In this document: piece after piece, positions 9,660 to 17,923 of the stretch | How the letters are laid out: each line of letters begins with the position of its first letter | Numbering within the stretch: position 1 is the first letter of the stretch | From: Treponema saccharophilum DSM 2985 | Lineage (GTDB): Bacteria > Spirochaetota > Spirochaetia > Treponematales > Treponemataceae | NCBI RefSeq assembly: GCF_000255555.1 | Contig: NZ_AGRW01000047.1 | Coordinates: 98,876 to 162,875, forward strand | Reading direction: 5' to 3' | Length of the DNA: 64,000 nucleotides | Position numbers and translations under genes: made by a program | Notes under the pieces: model-generated | What the model saw: only the letters and a program-made list of their open reading frames with translations | The model's database searches: none | What the model was told of the DNA's origin: nothing

Positions 9660-9750
9660 TGTCATTCCGAACAAGTTTTCGGAATCTATGTATGATAACC
9701 GCAGATGCTGAAAGTATTTTTCTTGCGAAAAATACAGTTCAGCATGACAG
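9660..9750. repeat. Composite REP-like repeat
   Basis: TGTCATTCCGAACAAGTTTT...GGAATC followed by the long palindrome GATGCTGAAAGTATTTTTC...CAGTTCAGCATGACAG, as at 3094-3210. Confidence 0.75.
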
Positions 9751-9758
9751 TCTTTCCC

Positions 9759-11234
9759 TTATAGCTCAAAGTCTCCGTCCGCACAGTGAACCACTTTTGC
9801 GGGGACGCTGAGATTCCACGCATTTCCTTTTTTTACGGTCTTCCACTCCGAAACCGTTCCGCCGAACGTGATTTGTGTAAGCGACTTTGCCCATATAAAT
9901 GCCTCTTCATCGATTTCTTTCACGGATTCGGGAATGAAAACGCTCTGTAGTTTTTCGCTGTAAAAGAAAGCTTTTTTTCCGATTTTTCTGACGTCGTCGG
10001 GGATTTTAAGGTTTTCCTTGTGCACAGTCTCATAAAGCAGTTCATCGTTCCCCAAAGCAAAGCCGTCTTTTATCGTGAACTCAACGTCGAGGCTTATTGA
10101 ATAGCCGAGGTTCTCAATGTTCGTGCCAGAAAACGCAAGCGCTCCGATTTTCTTTATCGATTTCGGGATATAAATCTCCGAAAGGTTCTCGCAGTCCAAA
10201 AACGCTCCCCTGCCAAGCTCCAGAAGGCTTTCGGGCAAACGAACTGACGTAAGACCGTTGCACATTCTGAACGCGTCCCTTTCAATGACTTCCAGAGTTT
10301 CGGGAAATGTTATTGATTTTATATGACGGCTGTGCCAGAACGCGTTGTCTTCGATTTTTTTTAGCCCGTCCGTCAAAATCAGGTTCTTGAACTCTTTGCT
10401 GCGACCAATGGCGAAACTGCATGAGCCGACTGTGTTTATGCCATAAACAGAAAACGTGTTTTTCACGTTCGTCGAGCAGCCTTTGTATCTGCCGCTTGAG
10501 AACAGATTGGCGTTTCCGTCTGCGCCCGCGTTTATTGTTGCCCGCTCGTAAGATTCCGACGTTGACATATCGGCAAGCGAGATTTTGTTCGCTTTGAGCT
10601 CGGCATAAATCTCCGCTCCGTCTTTTTCTTGGTCAGAAAGTATCTCGATGATTTTTCTGATTTTCTCAATCCATTTTGCGCTGTTTTGAGAGAACCTGAA
10701 CGAGCCTGCGTTCTTGCCAATCTGAAAGAAGACGCTCAAGCCTGTTTTTCTGTTCGTGAGGATTTGGTATTTTTCTCCCGCAGCTTCCGAAAGCAGCGAG
10801 GACAAAACAGCGTCAATGCTTGCGCCTTGCACTTGCTTTATCTTTTTGCTCTTTGCATCGTCGTGCGAAAGCTCTTTGACGTGCGCTTTCAAGATTGAGC
10901 TTCGCTTTATCAGCTTGTACGTCAGGCTTTCGCTCCTGCACTTAATTTCGTATTGCGTTTTCAAGGCGAAAAACCAAGACGAATCGAGGCACTCCACGTT
11001 GTCGCCGAGGCTCACCGTCATCAGCGAAGTGCAGTTTTTAAACGCGCTTTTCTTTATGTCAAGCATACTGTCAGGAATAGAAACCTCTTCCAGTGCCGAG
11101 CAGTCCTTGAACGCCTGCATAACGACATACTTCACGCCCTCAGGGATAAGCGCACTCTTTATGCCCTTGTCAGAGACACCTTCCACAGTTTCCATATCAT
11201 CTGAATAAATGATTCCGTCAACTGTCTTTCCCAT
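9759..11234 (-). CDS. BspA-like LRR_5 protein (491 aa)
   Basis: The start at 11234 (MGKTVDGI) sits behind AAAGGAGAAGCAAAA. LRR_5 units open the protein (EGVKYVVMQAFKDCSALEEV). A divergent version of the shared non-LRR domain lies at about 145-245 (ASIDAVLSSLLSEAAGEKY, FSQNSAKWIEKIRKIIEIL). The C-terminal half is again LRR_5 (DAFRMCNGLTSVRLPESL), with the GTVSEWKTVKKG insert and the ending VVHCADGDFEL. There is no BRCT domain and no signal peptide. It is in the same orientation and spacing as the other array members. By family it should be a protein-interaction protein of unknown target. Confidence 0.82.
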   Translation of the reverse strand: MGKTVDGIIYSDDMETVEGVSDKGIKSALIPEGVKYVVMQAFKDCSALEEVSIPDSMLDIKKSAFKNCTSLMTVSLGDNVECLDSSWFFALKTQYEIKCRSESLTYKLIKRSSILKAHVKELSHDDAKSKKIKQVQGASIDAVLSSLLSEAAGEKYQILTNRKTGLSVFFQIGKNAGSFRFSQNSAKWIEKIRKIIEILSDQEKDGAEIYAELKANKISLADMSTSESYERATINAGADGNANLFSSGRYKGCSTNVKNTFSVYGINTVGSCSFAIGRSKEFKNLILTDGLKKIEDNAFWHSRHIKSITFPETLEVIERDAFRMCNGLTSVRLPESLLELGRGAFLDCENLSEIYIPKSIKKIGALAFSGTNIENLGYSISLDVEFTIKDGFALGNDELLYETVHKENLKIPDDVRKIGKKAFFYSEKLQSVFIPESVKEIDEEAFIWAKSLTQITFGGTVSEWKTVKKGNAWNLSVPAKVVHCADGDFEL

Positions 11235-11258
11235 TTTTGCTTCTCCTTTATATATTTG

Positions 11259-11330
11259 TGCTTCGACTTCGCTCAGCAACCGCAGATGCTGAAAGTATTT
11301 TTCTTGCGAAAAATAAAGTTCAGCATCACG
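11259..11330. repeat. Composite REP-like repeat
   Basis: TGCTTCGACTTCGCTCAGCAACC followed by the long GATGCTGAAAGTATTTTTC...AGTTCAGCAT palindrome. Confidence 0.72.
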
Positions 11331-11348
11331 GGGAAGCCTTGCCCAACT

Positions 11349-13355
11349 TCAAAGTTTAACGTTGCCGTCTGTGCAATAAACCACATCAATGGGCACGTTT
11401 TTGTGCCAGTCCGCACCTTTGTCAACGCTCTTCCATTGCTCAACGGTGCCGCCGAACGAAATGATTGATAGTGAAGTGCAGCCTTCAAACGCCTCGTTTC
11501 CGATTTCCGTTATGACTGGCATGAATGAAATGGATGTAAGATAGGCGCAGTCCTTAAAAGCTCCTCTTCCTATTTTGGTCACGTTGATTGGAGTCACCAC
11601 GCTCACTGCGTCTTTTTTGCACGAAGTTATGACTCCGTTTTTGATTGTTACATTGTCAAGCCCATATATTTTCACGCTTTTTAACTTTGTGCCTTTGCAC
11701 CAGTCCTCTCCTATTTTGATATTGTTCCACAGTTTTTCACTTCCGTAGTACCAGATCAAAGAAAACTTTTCACACCCAAAGAACGCCCTCGCTCCGATTT
11801 CCTTCAAGCCCACAGGGAAATCCACGAACTTGAGGCACTTGCAGCCCTCGAAGGCACTCTCTCCGATTTTCGTCAACGTCGAAGGCATAACGACATTTTC
11901 CAATTCGCAATTCTGGAACGCCCTCGCTCCGATTTCCGTAATTCCTTCAGGAATCTCAATGTATTCAATCGACTTTAGCCCGGAAAACGCCTTTTCGCCG
12001 ATTTTGCTCACGCCGTAGCCAAGAGAAATTCCGTTTATGTTCTTTCCACGGCGCTTCACCACCATATAGGCAGGCAGCTCACATTCACCGTCAAAGCATT
12101 TGACGCTCTTCAAAGGTGAACAAACAGTCAGTTTTTCATTCTTGTCCGTCAACGCTTTCCACTGAGCAACTGTTCCGCCGAAGGAAATGGACATCAAAGA
12201 GCGGCAGCCGTCGAACACTCTTTTTCCGATTTTTTCCACGGTTTTGGGAATCTCTATCGAAACAAGATTTGTGCAAAGATTGAAGGCATAATCCCCGATT
12301 TCACTCACACTCGGAGAAATTACGACGGATTCCAGCGTCTTGCTCTTCTCGAACGCTCTTCTTCGGATTTTCGTCGCACCCCCGCCAATGAAAAGAAGAA
12401 CAGGATTCGTGTTTTTTCTGATTTTCACGACTCCGTTTCTGACATACAAAAACTTTCGGCTCGCGTCCTCAAAGCCGTTTTCAATCGCGTATTTTCTTAA
12501 AGACGCGACGTCTGTGCAGGACTCGGCAAAATCGAGTAATAAAGGAAGCGTCTTAGCCCATTTTTCCAACTTGGAATCAGAGAGCAGGATTTCGATGCCG
12601 CATTTTCCGATGTTCATGCGAAGATATGAGTCCTTTCCGTTTCGTACTATAGACACTATGGACACGCTGGATGCGTTTTCCTTGTGTTCAGCCACAATCG
12701 CGTCAAGGAGCGCGCTTGCAGAAAACTTTTGCACTTTTTCGATTTTCTCTTTCTTCGCCTCTTCCTTTGCCGCCATCAGCGTGAGTATCGCTTTTTTTCT
12801 TTTTCCTGTCGCGTCATAGAGCCTTTTCTTTTTCGCGTCGAACGGGAACAGAGGGGAAGCCGAACTTATGCTTTCCACAACATTGCAGCCATCGAACGCA
12901 TGTTCGCCGATTTTTGTGAGCGTGGACGGAAGTGAAATCGATTTTAGTGCCGAGCAGTGCCAGAACGCATACTCTCCGATTTCCGTAACGCCATCGCAAA
13001 TCACCAGCGACGAAAGCGATTTGCAATTTTCGAACGCCCCATAGCAGATTTCAGCAACACTCTTAGGAATTGTTACCGAAGAAAGCGACAGGCAGCCCGC
13101 GAACGAAAACCAGCCGATTTTCGTCACACCTTCTGGTATCTCTACCGAAGAAAGCGATGTGCAACCACCGAACGACTTATCGTCGATTTTTGTGAGCGTG
13201 GACGGAAGTGAAATCGATTTCAGTGCCGAGCAGTGCCGGAACGCATACTCTCCGATTTCCGTAACGTCGTCGGGGACAACCACGCTCTCCGCGTCTTTTT
13301 TGCATTCCGTTACAACGCCGTTTTCGATTGTCAAAACATCTTCTTCGCTAGCCAT
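11349..13355 (-). CDS. BspA-like LRR_5 protein (668 aa)
   Basis: The start at 13355 (MASEEDVLTIENGVV) and its leader are nearly identical in DNA to those of the gene at 835-3069. LRR_5 units run from about residue 20 to 160; two copies of the block VTEIGEYAF.HCSALKSISL point to internal duplication. The shared non-LRR domain lies at about 200-330 (SASALLDAIVAEHKENASS, LLSDSKLEKWAKTLPLLLDF). More LRR units follow, with two inserts of the GTVAQWKALT type, and the end reads VVYCTDGNVKL. No signal peptide or membrane segment is visible. It is the most upstream BspA member of the array. The function is not known beyond likely protein binding. Confidence 0.84.
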   Translation of the reverse strand: MASEEDVLTIENGVVTECKKDAESVVVPDDVTEIGEYAFRHCSALKSISLPSTLTKIDDKSFGGCTSLSSVEIPEGVTKIGWFSFAGCLSLSSVTIPKSVAEICYGAFENCKSLSSLVICDGVTEIGEYAFWHCSALKSISLPSTLTKIGEHAFDGCNVVESISSASPLFPFDAKKKRLYDATGKRKKAILTLMAAKEEAKKEKIEKVQKFSASALLDAIVAEHKENASSVSIVSIVRNGKDSYLRMNIGKCGIEILLSDSKLEKWAKTLPLLLDFAESCTDVASLRKYAIENGFEDASRKFLYVRNGVVKIRKNTNPVLLFIGGGATKIRRRAFEKSKTLESVVISPSVSEIGDYAFNLCTNLVSIEIPKTVEKIGKRVFDGCRSLMSISFGGTVAQWKALTDKNEKLTVCSPLKSVKCFDGECELPAYMVVKRRGKNINGISLGYGVSKIGEKAFSGLKSIEYIEIPEGITEIGARAFQNCELENVVMPSTLTKIGESAFEGCKCLKFVDFPVGLKEIGARAFFGCEKFSLIWYYGSEKLWNNIKIGEDWCKGTKLKSVKIYGLDNVTIKNGVITSCKKDAVSVVTPINVTKIGRGAFKDCAYLTSISFMPVITEIGNEAFEGCTSLSIISFGGTVEQWKSVDKGADWHKNVPIDVVYCTDGNVKL

Positions 13356-13379
13356 TTTTGATAAACCCTCATCTTTTAT

Positions 13380-13432
13380 TGTCATTCCGAACAAGTTTTC
13401 AGAATCTATGCTTCGACTACGCTCAGCAACCG
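13380..13432. repeat. REP-like dispersed repeat
   Basis: TGTCATTCCGAACAAGTTTTCAGAATC followed by GCTTCGACTACGCTCAGCAACC, between the last BspA gene and the 21-bp tandem array. Confidence 0.72.
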
Positions 13433-13470
13433 TAATTACTCAAGCAATGTTGGAAATTCTCCATCCCATC

Positions 13471-13721
13471 TAGGAAATTCTTCGTCCGACTTGGGATGGA
13501 GTTCGTCCTACTTGGGATGAAGTTCGTCCAACTTGGGATGGAGTTCGTCCTACTTGGGATGAAGTTCGTCCAACTTGGGATGGAGTCCGTCCGACTTGGG
13601 ATGAAGTCCGTCCGACTTGGGATGAAGTCCGTCCGACTTGGGATGAAGTCCGTCCGACTTGGGATGAAGTCCGTCCGACTTGGGATGAAGTTCGTCCAAC
13701 TTGGGATGGCTTTCGTCCGAC
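13471..13721. repeat. 21-bp tandem repeat, 11 full units plus a degenerate one
   Basis: Eleven head-to-tail units begin TTGGGATG(A/G) at 13491, 13512, 13533 and every 21 bases to 13701; a decayed unit lies at 13471-13490. Units differ only at a few positions (AGTTCGTCCAAC, AGTCCGTCCGAC). The array ends six bases before the stop codon of the 1309-residue gene, so it would form the 3' untranslated part of that transcript. Because 21 is divisible by 3 it stays open in several frames (VGRTSSQ on the minus strand), but I see no start signal and do not call a gene. Confidence 0.92.
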
Positions 13722-13726
13722 TTTGT

Positions 13727-16700
13727 TCAGCAGCAGTCCCACGTGTAGAACACCTTGCTAAAATCCAAGTTCCTCAAGTCCTCGCGCTTGATAAAGAAGT
13801 TCGCAACTCCCGAATCTCCCCACATAATGCCCTCGTCTGTATCAATCTGGAGCAGAAGAACGTTGTGGTCTTTGAGCTCATCGCTTCTGTCGCGGGCGTC
13901 GCCTTGGCAGAACATCGGGTATCCTCCGACTTTGTGCCCGCCTTCGTTGCATTCGTTCCAATACTCTTCATAGACCTTTTTATCAAAGATTTCGTCCACA
14001 CTTGTGTTCTCCTCAGGCTCTTTGAGTCCCAAATCCTTGATGACCTCACGCACAAGGCGCTCGAAACGCTCCTCGCAGCACGGATTGATATAATCTGTGT
14101 CCTCGTCGATATCCAGCTCGAACGTGTCGCAGAAAGGCAGATACACGCCGTCTGTGTCGCGGAAATCCTCTGCGGTCTTCACGCCCATCGCTTTGAGTTT
14201 TTCCACGTTCAACGCATTGCCGATTTTTTTGTGATACACAACGCGCCAGTTTTTCTGCGAAAGCGGATTATTGTAATCAAAGCCAGACTCATCATCATAA
14301 GGGGAGATGAAAAACTGCAAAATGCCCGTTGTCGGAAAGTCAGGCAAGTTTCCAAGATACATTCGCTCAAAGTTCAGCTGAGCAAGCAGAATCATCTTTC
14401 TGCCGTTTTCGTCAGTCGGGAACTCCTTGCCTTTTTTCCAGTACGGATACCCGCCGAACTTGCTGAACGTCGTGAACACAATAGACTCCTCTTCGGCACT
14501 TTCGCATTTTTCAGCCGTAAGATTAAGCACACTCGTTTTGCTCCGCTTCTTCACTTCGTCAAGAACCATCTTCGATGTCTTTTTGCTGTATGGGACTTTC
14601 TCTGTTTTGAGTTGCTGAATGTTTTGAAGGACGCTTTTGACTTTTTCTGCAACGAGGTCTTTTATCGTCTTTTGTGAAAGTTCGTCGTAGCCCGCGTCGT
14701 CGATGTTGCGGAACGGCTCTGCGGTTGCGATGATGAACTTCATTTCTTCAAGCGAAAGCCCTTTCTTAAAGATTATGCAAGTGCCAATCTTGATGTTCTC
14801 ATTATAGCGGACGCTTCCTTTTTCCCATTTCATCAGCGAGAAGCGCGCTCGGTTGAAATCGACATCGCCGATTATGTTTTTGTCTTTGTCCAAGAACACG
14901 ATTCGGCAGAATGCAAGCTTTCGAGCCTCTTTTGGACACATTTCGACAGCAAAAGGCTTGTCCTCTTCGATGTGAAACACACCGCACCTTGCTTTTTCCT
15001 TTCCGAGTTCGGTAAGCTCCATCTCTTGGATAATGTCATTTGCGTCGATTTTGCTTGCTTCGTCCTCATCGCTTTGGGAAAACTCTTTTTTGGGAACATC
15101 GAGCACTCTCGATTGAGTGATTGGCTTTTGCTCTGTATCGTCGTCGTCTTTGTGGAAGAGGCTTTTGATTTTCTCCCGCGCAATATCGCTGATTGTTTTT
15201 TTGCTCATTGCGTCAAAGCCCGCGTCATCGATTTTTCGGTAATTGTAAGCCGATGTGAGCAGACTGTGGATTTCTTCAAGCGAAAGACCTTTCTTGAAAA
15301 TGATATATGTGTTCTTATCGATGACCTCAAAGAAGCGGACTGTGTGGTTGAAGTTACAAAGCCACGTAAGCGAGAATCTTGCTCTGTCAAACTCGACATC
15401 ATCGATAATGTTTTTGTTTTTGTCAAAGAAGAGGATTCGGCAGAACGCAAGGTTTCTCACCTCTTTTGGAAGCATCTCGACAGCGAAAGGCTCGTCCTCA
15501 ACGATGTAAAACACACCGCAAGGCGCTTTTCGCTTTCCGACTTGGATAATATGCGGCTCTTTGATAATGCTTTTTGGAAGGAGATTGAGATACGCTTTGT
15601 TCTCCTCGTCGCTCGGCGTGCCAAAAATTTTGTCATTGTTTTCCCAATACAGCTCTTCCTTGCTCAGTCGCTTTCCCGTTTCGGTGAAATTGTCCCAGTC
15701 TTTTACGTGTGCGTTTACATCTTCAGGAAGCTCCGTGCCAGCGTTTCGGCAAATGCGGAAGCCAAAGTCGTAATCGCCAAGCATCGGCTCAGCCCACTTT
15801 TCGCTCAGAAGCTCCTCTTTGGTGCTTCTCCACGAACCGCCGAGCAAAAGCCGCTCTCCGTTTTCGTTCTCCTCGCTCCAGACCCATTCCCAGACAAGCC
15901 CGTACATATCATAAAGCCCGAATTTGTTTTCATTTTTATCCGCAACTTGAAGGTAAAGGTATTTAGCGTTTTTCCTGTAAACAACCAAATCATCAAGCCA
16001 GTCCTGACTTTTCGGGAGCTTGCCTGCGCAGAAAAGCCATTCCTCTTTTGTGGGAAGTCGCCAGCCGTTAGCGTCTTTGTCAAAAACGATTTCGGGATTT
16101 TTTTGAGCAGGATTTTGAGAAAAAAGCTGCCATTTCTTTGGATTTGTTTCACCGTCAACAGAATAGCACGGCTCCAGATTGCACGTGATACTGAGCGCAT
16201 TGCAATAAATAATCGCATTGTAAAAGTTCACCGAATCAAGCACATTGTCCTCTCCAGCGAGCGAAAGACGACTTAGTTTCTGATACTCAAAATCCATTGC
16301 ACAGTTGCTTTGCTCCTGATTTATCGGAGTTTTGAGCATTTCCACACTTCCCGACGGAGGCTCGATTCTGACTGTCGTAAAGTGCGCATAAGCGTCTTCG
16401 ATTGTGCCCGTTATGCACGTGTCGGTTTCCTCAAAGTCCTCGTCGCTGTAAAAATCCTCATCATCATCTTCCTCGTATTCCTCGTCGTTGCAGTCCGTAT
16501 AGTGATAAGTGTCTTTCAGAAGATTTTCGTGCCGCTCATTGCTCCAGTGGTAAGATAAATCAAGCGCGTCCATCTCAAGATATGTTAACTCTTGAAGCCT
16601 CTTTATCTCTTGGTCAATAAAAAACGGCAGATACTCAAAGTCGCTCAAGAATGCTCTCGTCCTTTCTTCAAGGCTCTCCTCGCCGTGACCTTTGTAAAGG

Positions 16701-17656
16701 CTGTCAGCACACTCAAGATGAATGTATTTCTGCTTGTTGTGGCTGTCTTCCAAGAACGAAAGCAGCTTGTTCACTTTCGTCATGAACACCACAAGTTCGC
16801 CTTCGTAGTTTTTTGAGTACTCTTTTAATCGCAAAGAGGCTTTGTCAAAAAAGCGTTTCAGCTCTTCCAGACCTTTTTCGTAATCCGCCGTGATTGCAAT
16901 CTTGCCCTCTTTTTCAAATCGCTCATTAATAATCGTTTCCGTTAATTTGGGATTTTGGCTCACGAGGATTTTGAAAATGAGCGGAACAGCCGAATAAAAG
17001 CTCGAAAGCGTGATGACATTCACGTTCTCTTCGCTTGGGAGCGCGCTCAGCGAATAAAGATAAAGCTGACCTTCCTCTGTTCCGTAGTGAACTCTGTTCG
17101 CAGGAGGCTCTTGCGGGGCTGGCATACAGAAAAGCTCGTTCGTCCACGGAGTCTCGCCAAGCGTTTCCAAGCCGCTCGTTGCTCCCAACTTAACCGCAGC
17201 AACAGCGTGGTCGATGAGCGAATCGATATGCGAAATCTCTTCAAGAAATCTCTCGTTCATCGCCTTGAGAAAATCCATCTCATCGGCGTACTCCTCAAAA
17301 TCATCAGCCATCTCGAAGATTTCACCGCACTCAATGTGAATGTATTTTTGTGCGTTTTGCTCATCTTTCAAAAAGTCGATGATTTTAAAAATCTTGCTGC
17401 TTTCCTCTTCGCAATCTTCGTCGCCAAGCTTTTGCGCAAACGCTTCAAGAGCACGAACACCGCCCTCGTAATCTGCCGTAATCGCGATATTCTCTTCGCT
17501 TTCAAAGATAATCGATTTTGTTGCTTGGGGATTCGCGCTCACGAGGATTCTGTAAATGAGCGGGATTTCATATTCACACTCCGAAAGCCCTATTGCTTTC
17601 ATTCCGCTTTCGCCGGGAAGTGTGTTCAGCGAGTAAAGATAGCATCTGTTAGACAT
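13727..17656 (-). CDS. Giant SUMF1-like / DUF1963 multidomain protein (1309 aa)
   Basis: Order of parts: an N-terminal module occurs twice, at about 1-185 and 198-375 (YLYSLNTLPGE / LYLYSLSALPSE; IAITADYEGG / IAITADYEKG; YIHIECGE / YIHLECAD). A formylglycine-generating-enzyme-like (SUMF1) domain follows at about 430-660 (YNAIIYCNALSI, GWRLPTKEEWLF, LLLGGSWRS, FGFRICRN). Another module occurs twice at about 690-1030 (CGVFYIVEDEPFAVEM / CGVFHIEEDKPFAVEM). A DUF1963 domain ends the protein (FSKFGGYPYWKKG, GDSGVANFFI). The cysteines used for catalysis in true sulfatase-activating enzymes are not visible after GGSW, so it is probably a binding or structural version. There is no signal peptide or membrane segment. 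AAAGGAGAAACAG precedes the ATG. It is a paralogue of the gene at 22434. The role is unknown. Confidence 0.82.
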   Translation of the reverse strand: MSNRCYLYSLNTLPGESGMKAIGLSECEYEIPLIYRILVSANPQATKSIIFESEENIAITADYEGGVRALEAFAQKLGDEDCEEESSKIFKIIDFLKDEQNAQKYIHIECGEIFEMADDFEEYADEMDFLKAMNERFLEEISHIDSLIDHAVAAVKLGATSGLETLGETPWTNELFCMPAPQEPPANRVHYGTEEGQLYLYSLSALPSEENVNVITLSSFYSAVPLIFKILVSQNPKLTETIINERFEKEGKIAITADYEKGLEELKRFFDKASLRLKEYSKNYEGELVVFMTKVNKLLSFLEDSHNKQKYIHLECADSLYKGHGEESLEERTRAFLSDFEYLPFFIDQEIKRLQELTYLEMDALDLSYHWSNERHENLLKDTYHYTDCNDEEYEEDDDEDFYSDEDFEETDTCITGTIEDAYAHFTTVRIEPPSGSVEMLKTPINQEQSNCAMDFEYQKLSRLSLAGEDNVLDSVNFYNAIIYCNALSITCNLEPCYSVDGETNPKKWQLFSQNPAQKNPEIVFDKDANGWRLPTKEEWLFCAGKLPKSQDWLDDLVVYRKNAKYLYLQVADKNENKFGLYDMYGLVWEWVWSEENENGERLLLGGSWRSTKEELLSEKWAEPMLGDYDFGFRICRNAGTELPEDVNAHVKDWDNFTETGKRLSKEELYWENNDKIFGTPSDEENKAYLNLLPKSIIKEPHIIQVGKRKAPCGVFYIVEDEPFAVEMLPKEVRNLAFCRILFFDKNKNIIDDVEFDRARFSLTWLCNFNHTVRFFEVIDKNTYIIFKKGLSLEEIHSLLTSAYNYRKIDDAGFDAMSKKTISDIAREKIKSLFHKDDDDTEQKPITQSRVLDVPKKEFSQSDEDEASKIDANDIIQEMELTELGKEKARCGVFHIEEDKPFAVEMCPKEARKLAFCRIVFLDKDKNIIGDVDFNRARFSLMKWEKGSVRYNENIKIGTCIIFKKGLSLEEMKFIIATAEPFRNIDDAGYDELSQKTIKDLVAEKVKSVLQNIQQLKTEKVPYSKKTSKMVLDEVKKRSKTSVLNLTAEKCESAEEESIVFTTFSKFGGYPYWKKGKEFPTDENGRKMILLAQLNFERMYLGNLPDFPTTGILQFFISPYDDESGFDYNNPLSQKNWRVVYHKKIGNALNVEKLKAMGVKTAEDFRDTDGVYLPFCDTFELDIDEDTDYINPCCEERFERLVREVIKDLGLKEPEENTSVDEIFDKKVYEEYWNECNEGGHKVGGYPMFCQGDARDRSDELKDHNVLLLQIDTDEGIMWGDSGVANFFIKREDLRNLDFSKVFYTWDCC

Positions 17657-17688
17657 TTTTCTGTTTCTCCTTTAGTCCATTTTCAGAA

Positions 17689-17717
17689 AATATATAGGAG
17701 TTTTTATTTTTTGCCAA
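17689..17717 (-). promoter_or_regulatory. Sigma-70-type promoter for the 1309-aa gene
   Basis: On the minus strand TTGGCA (17712-17717) and TATATT (17689-17694) are 17 bases apart, about 30 bases upstream of the ATG at 17656. Seen directly; use in the cell is inferred. Confidence 0.6.
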
Positions 17718-17880
17718 AATTTCACAAAATTGTAAAATTCGTTTGACCAGATGCTCAAAACAATCTCCTCGATTTCGGAAGGCGTTTCATCGCTGTCGTT
17801 CCAGCAAAACACACTTTTTTCGTTGGCGCTCGACAATATGCAAAAACGATGAATATTTCAAACACAAAGAAAATGAAGTC

Positions 17881-17909
17881 TTAAAACCATTTAATAAAAT
17901 GCTTATTAT
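17881..17909 (+). promoter_or_regulatory. Sigma-70-type promoter for the SH3/ankyrin lipoprotein
   Basis: TTAAAA and TATTAT are separated by 17 bases in an AT-rich gap. The expected transcript start is only a few bases before the ATG at 17924 and no Shine-Dalgarno sequence is visible, so the message may be nearly leaderless. Confidence 0.5.
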
Positions 17910-17923
17910 GCTATGCTTCGATT

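Noticed and set aside
13471..13721. CRISPR array
   Set aside because: Units are contiguous 21-mers without spacers, and no cas gene is present.
13470..13742. Minus-strand open frame of VGRTSSQ repeats
   Set aside because: It is open only because the 21-bp unit is divisible by three; there is no ribosome site and it overlaps the true end of the 1309-residue gene.
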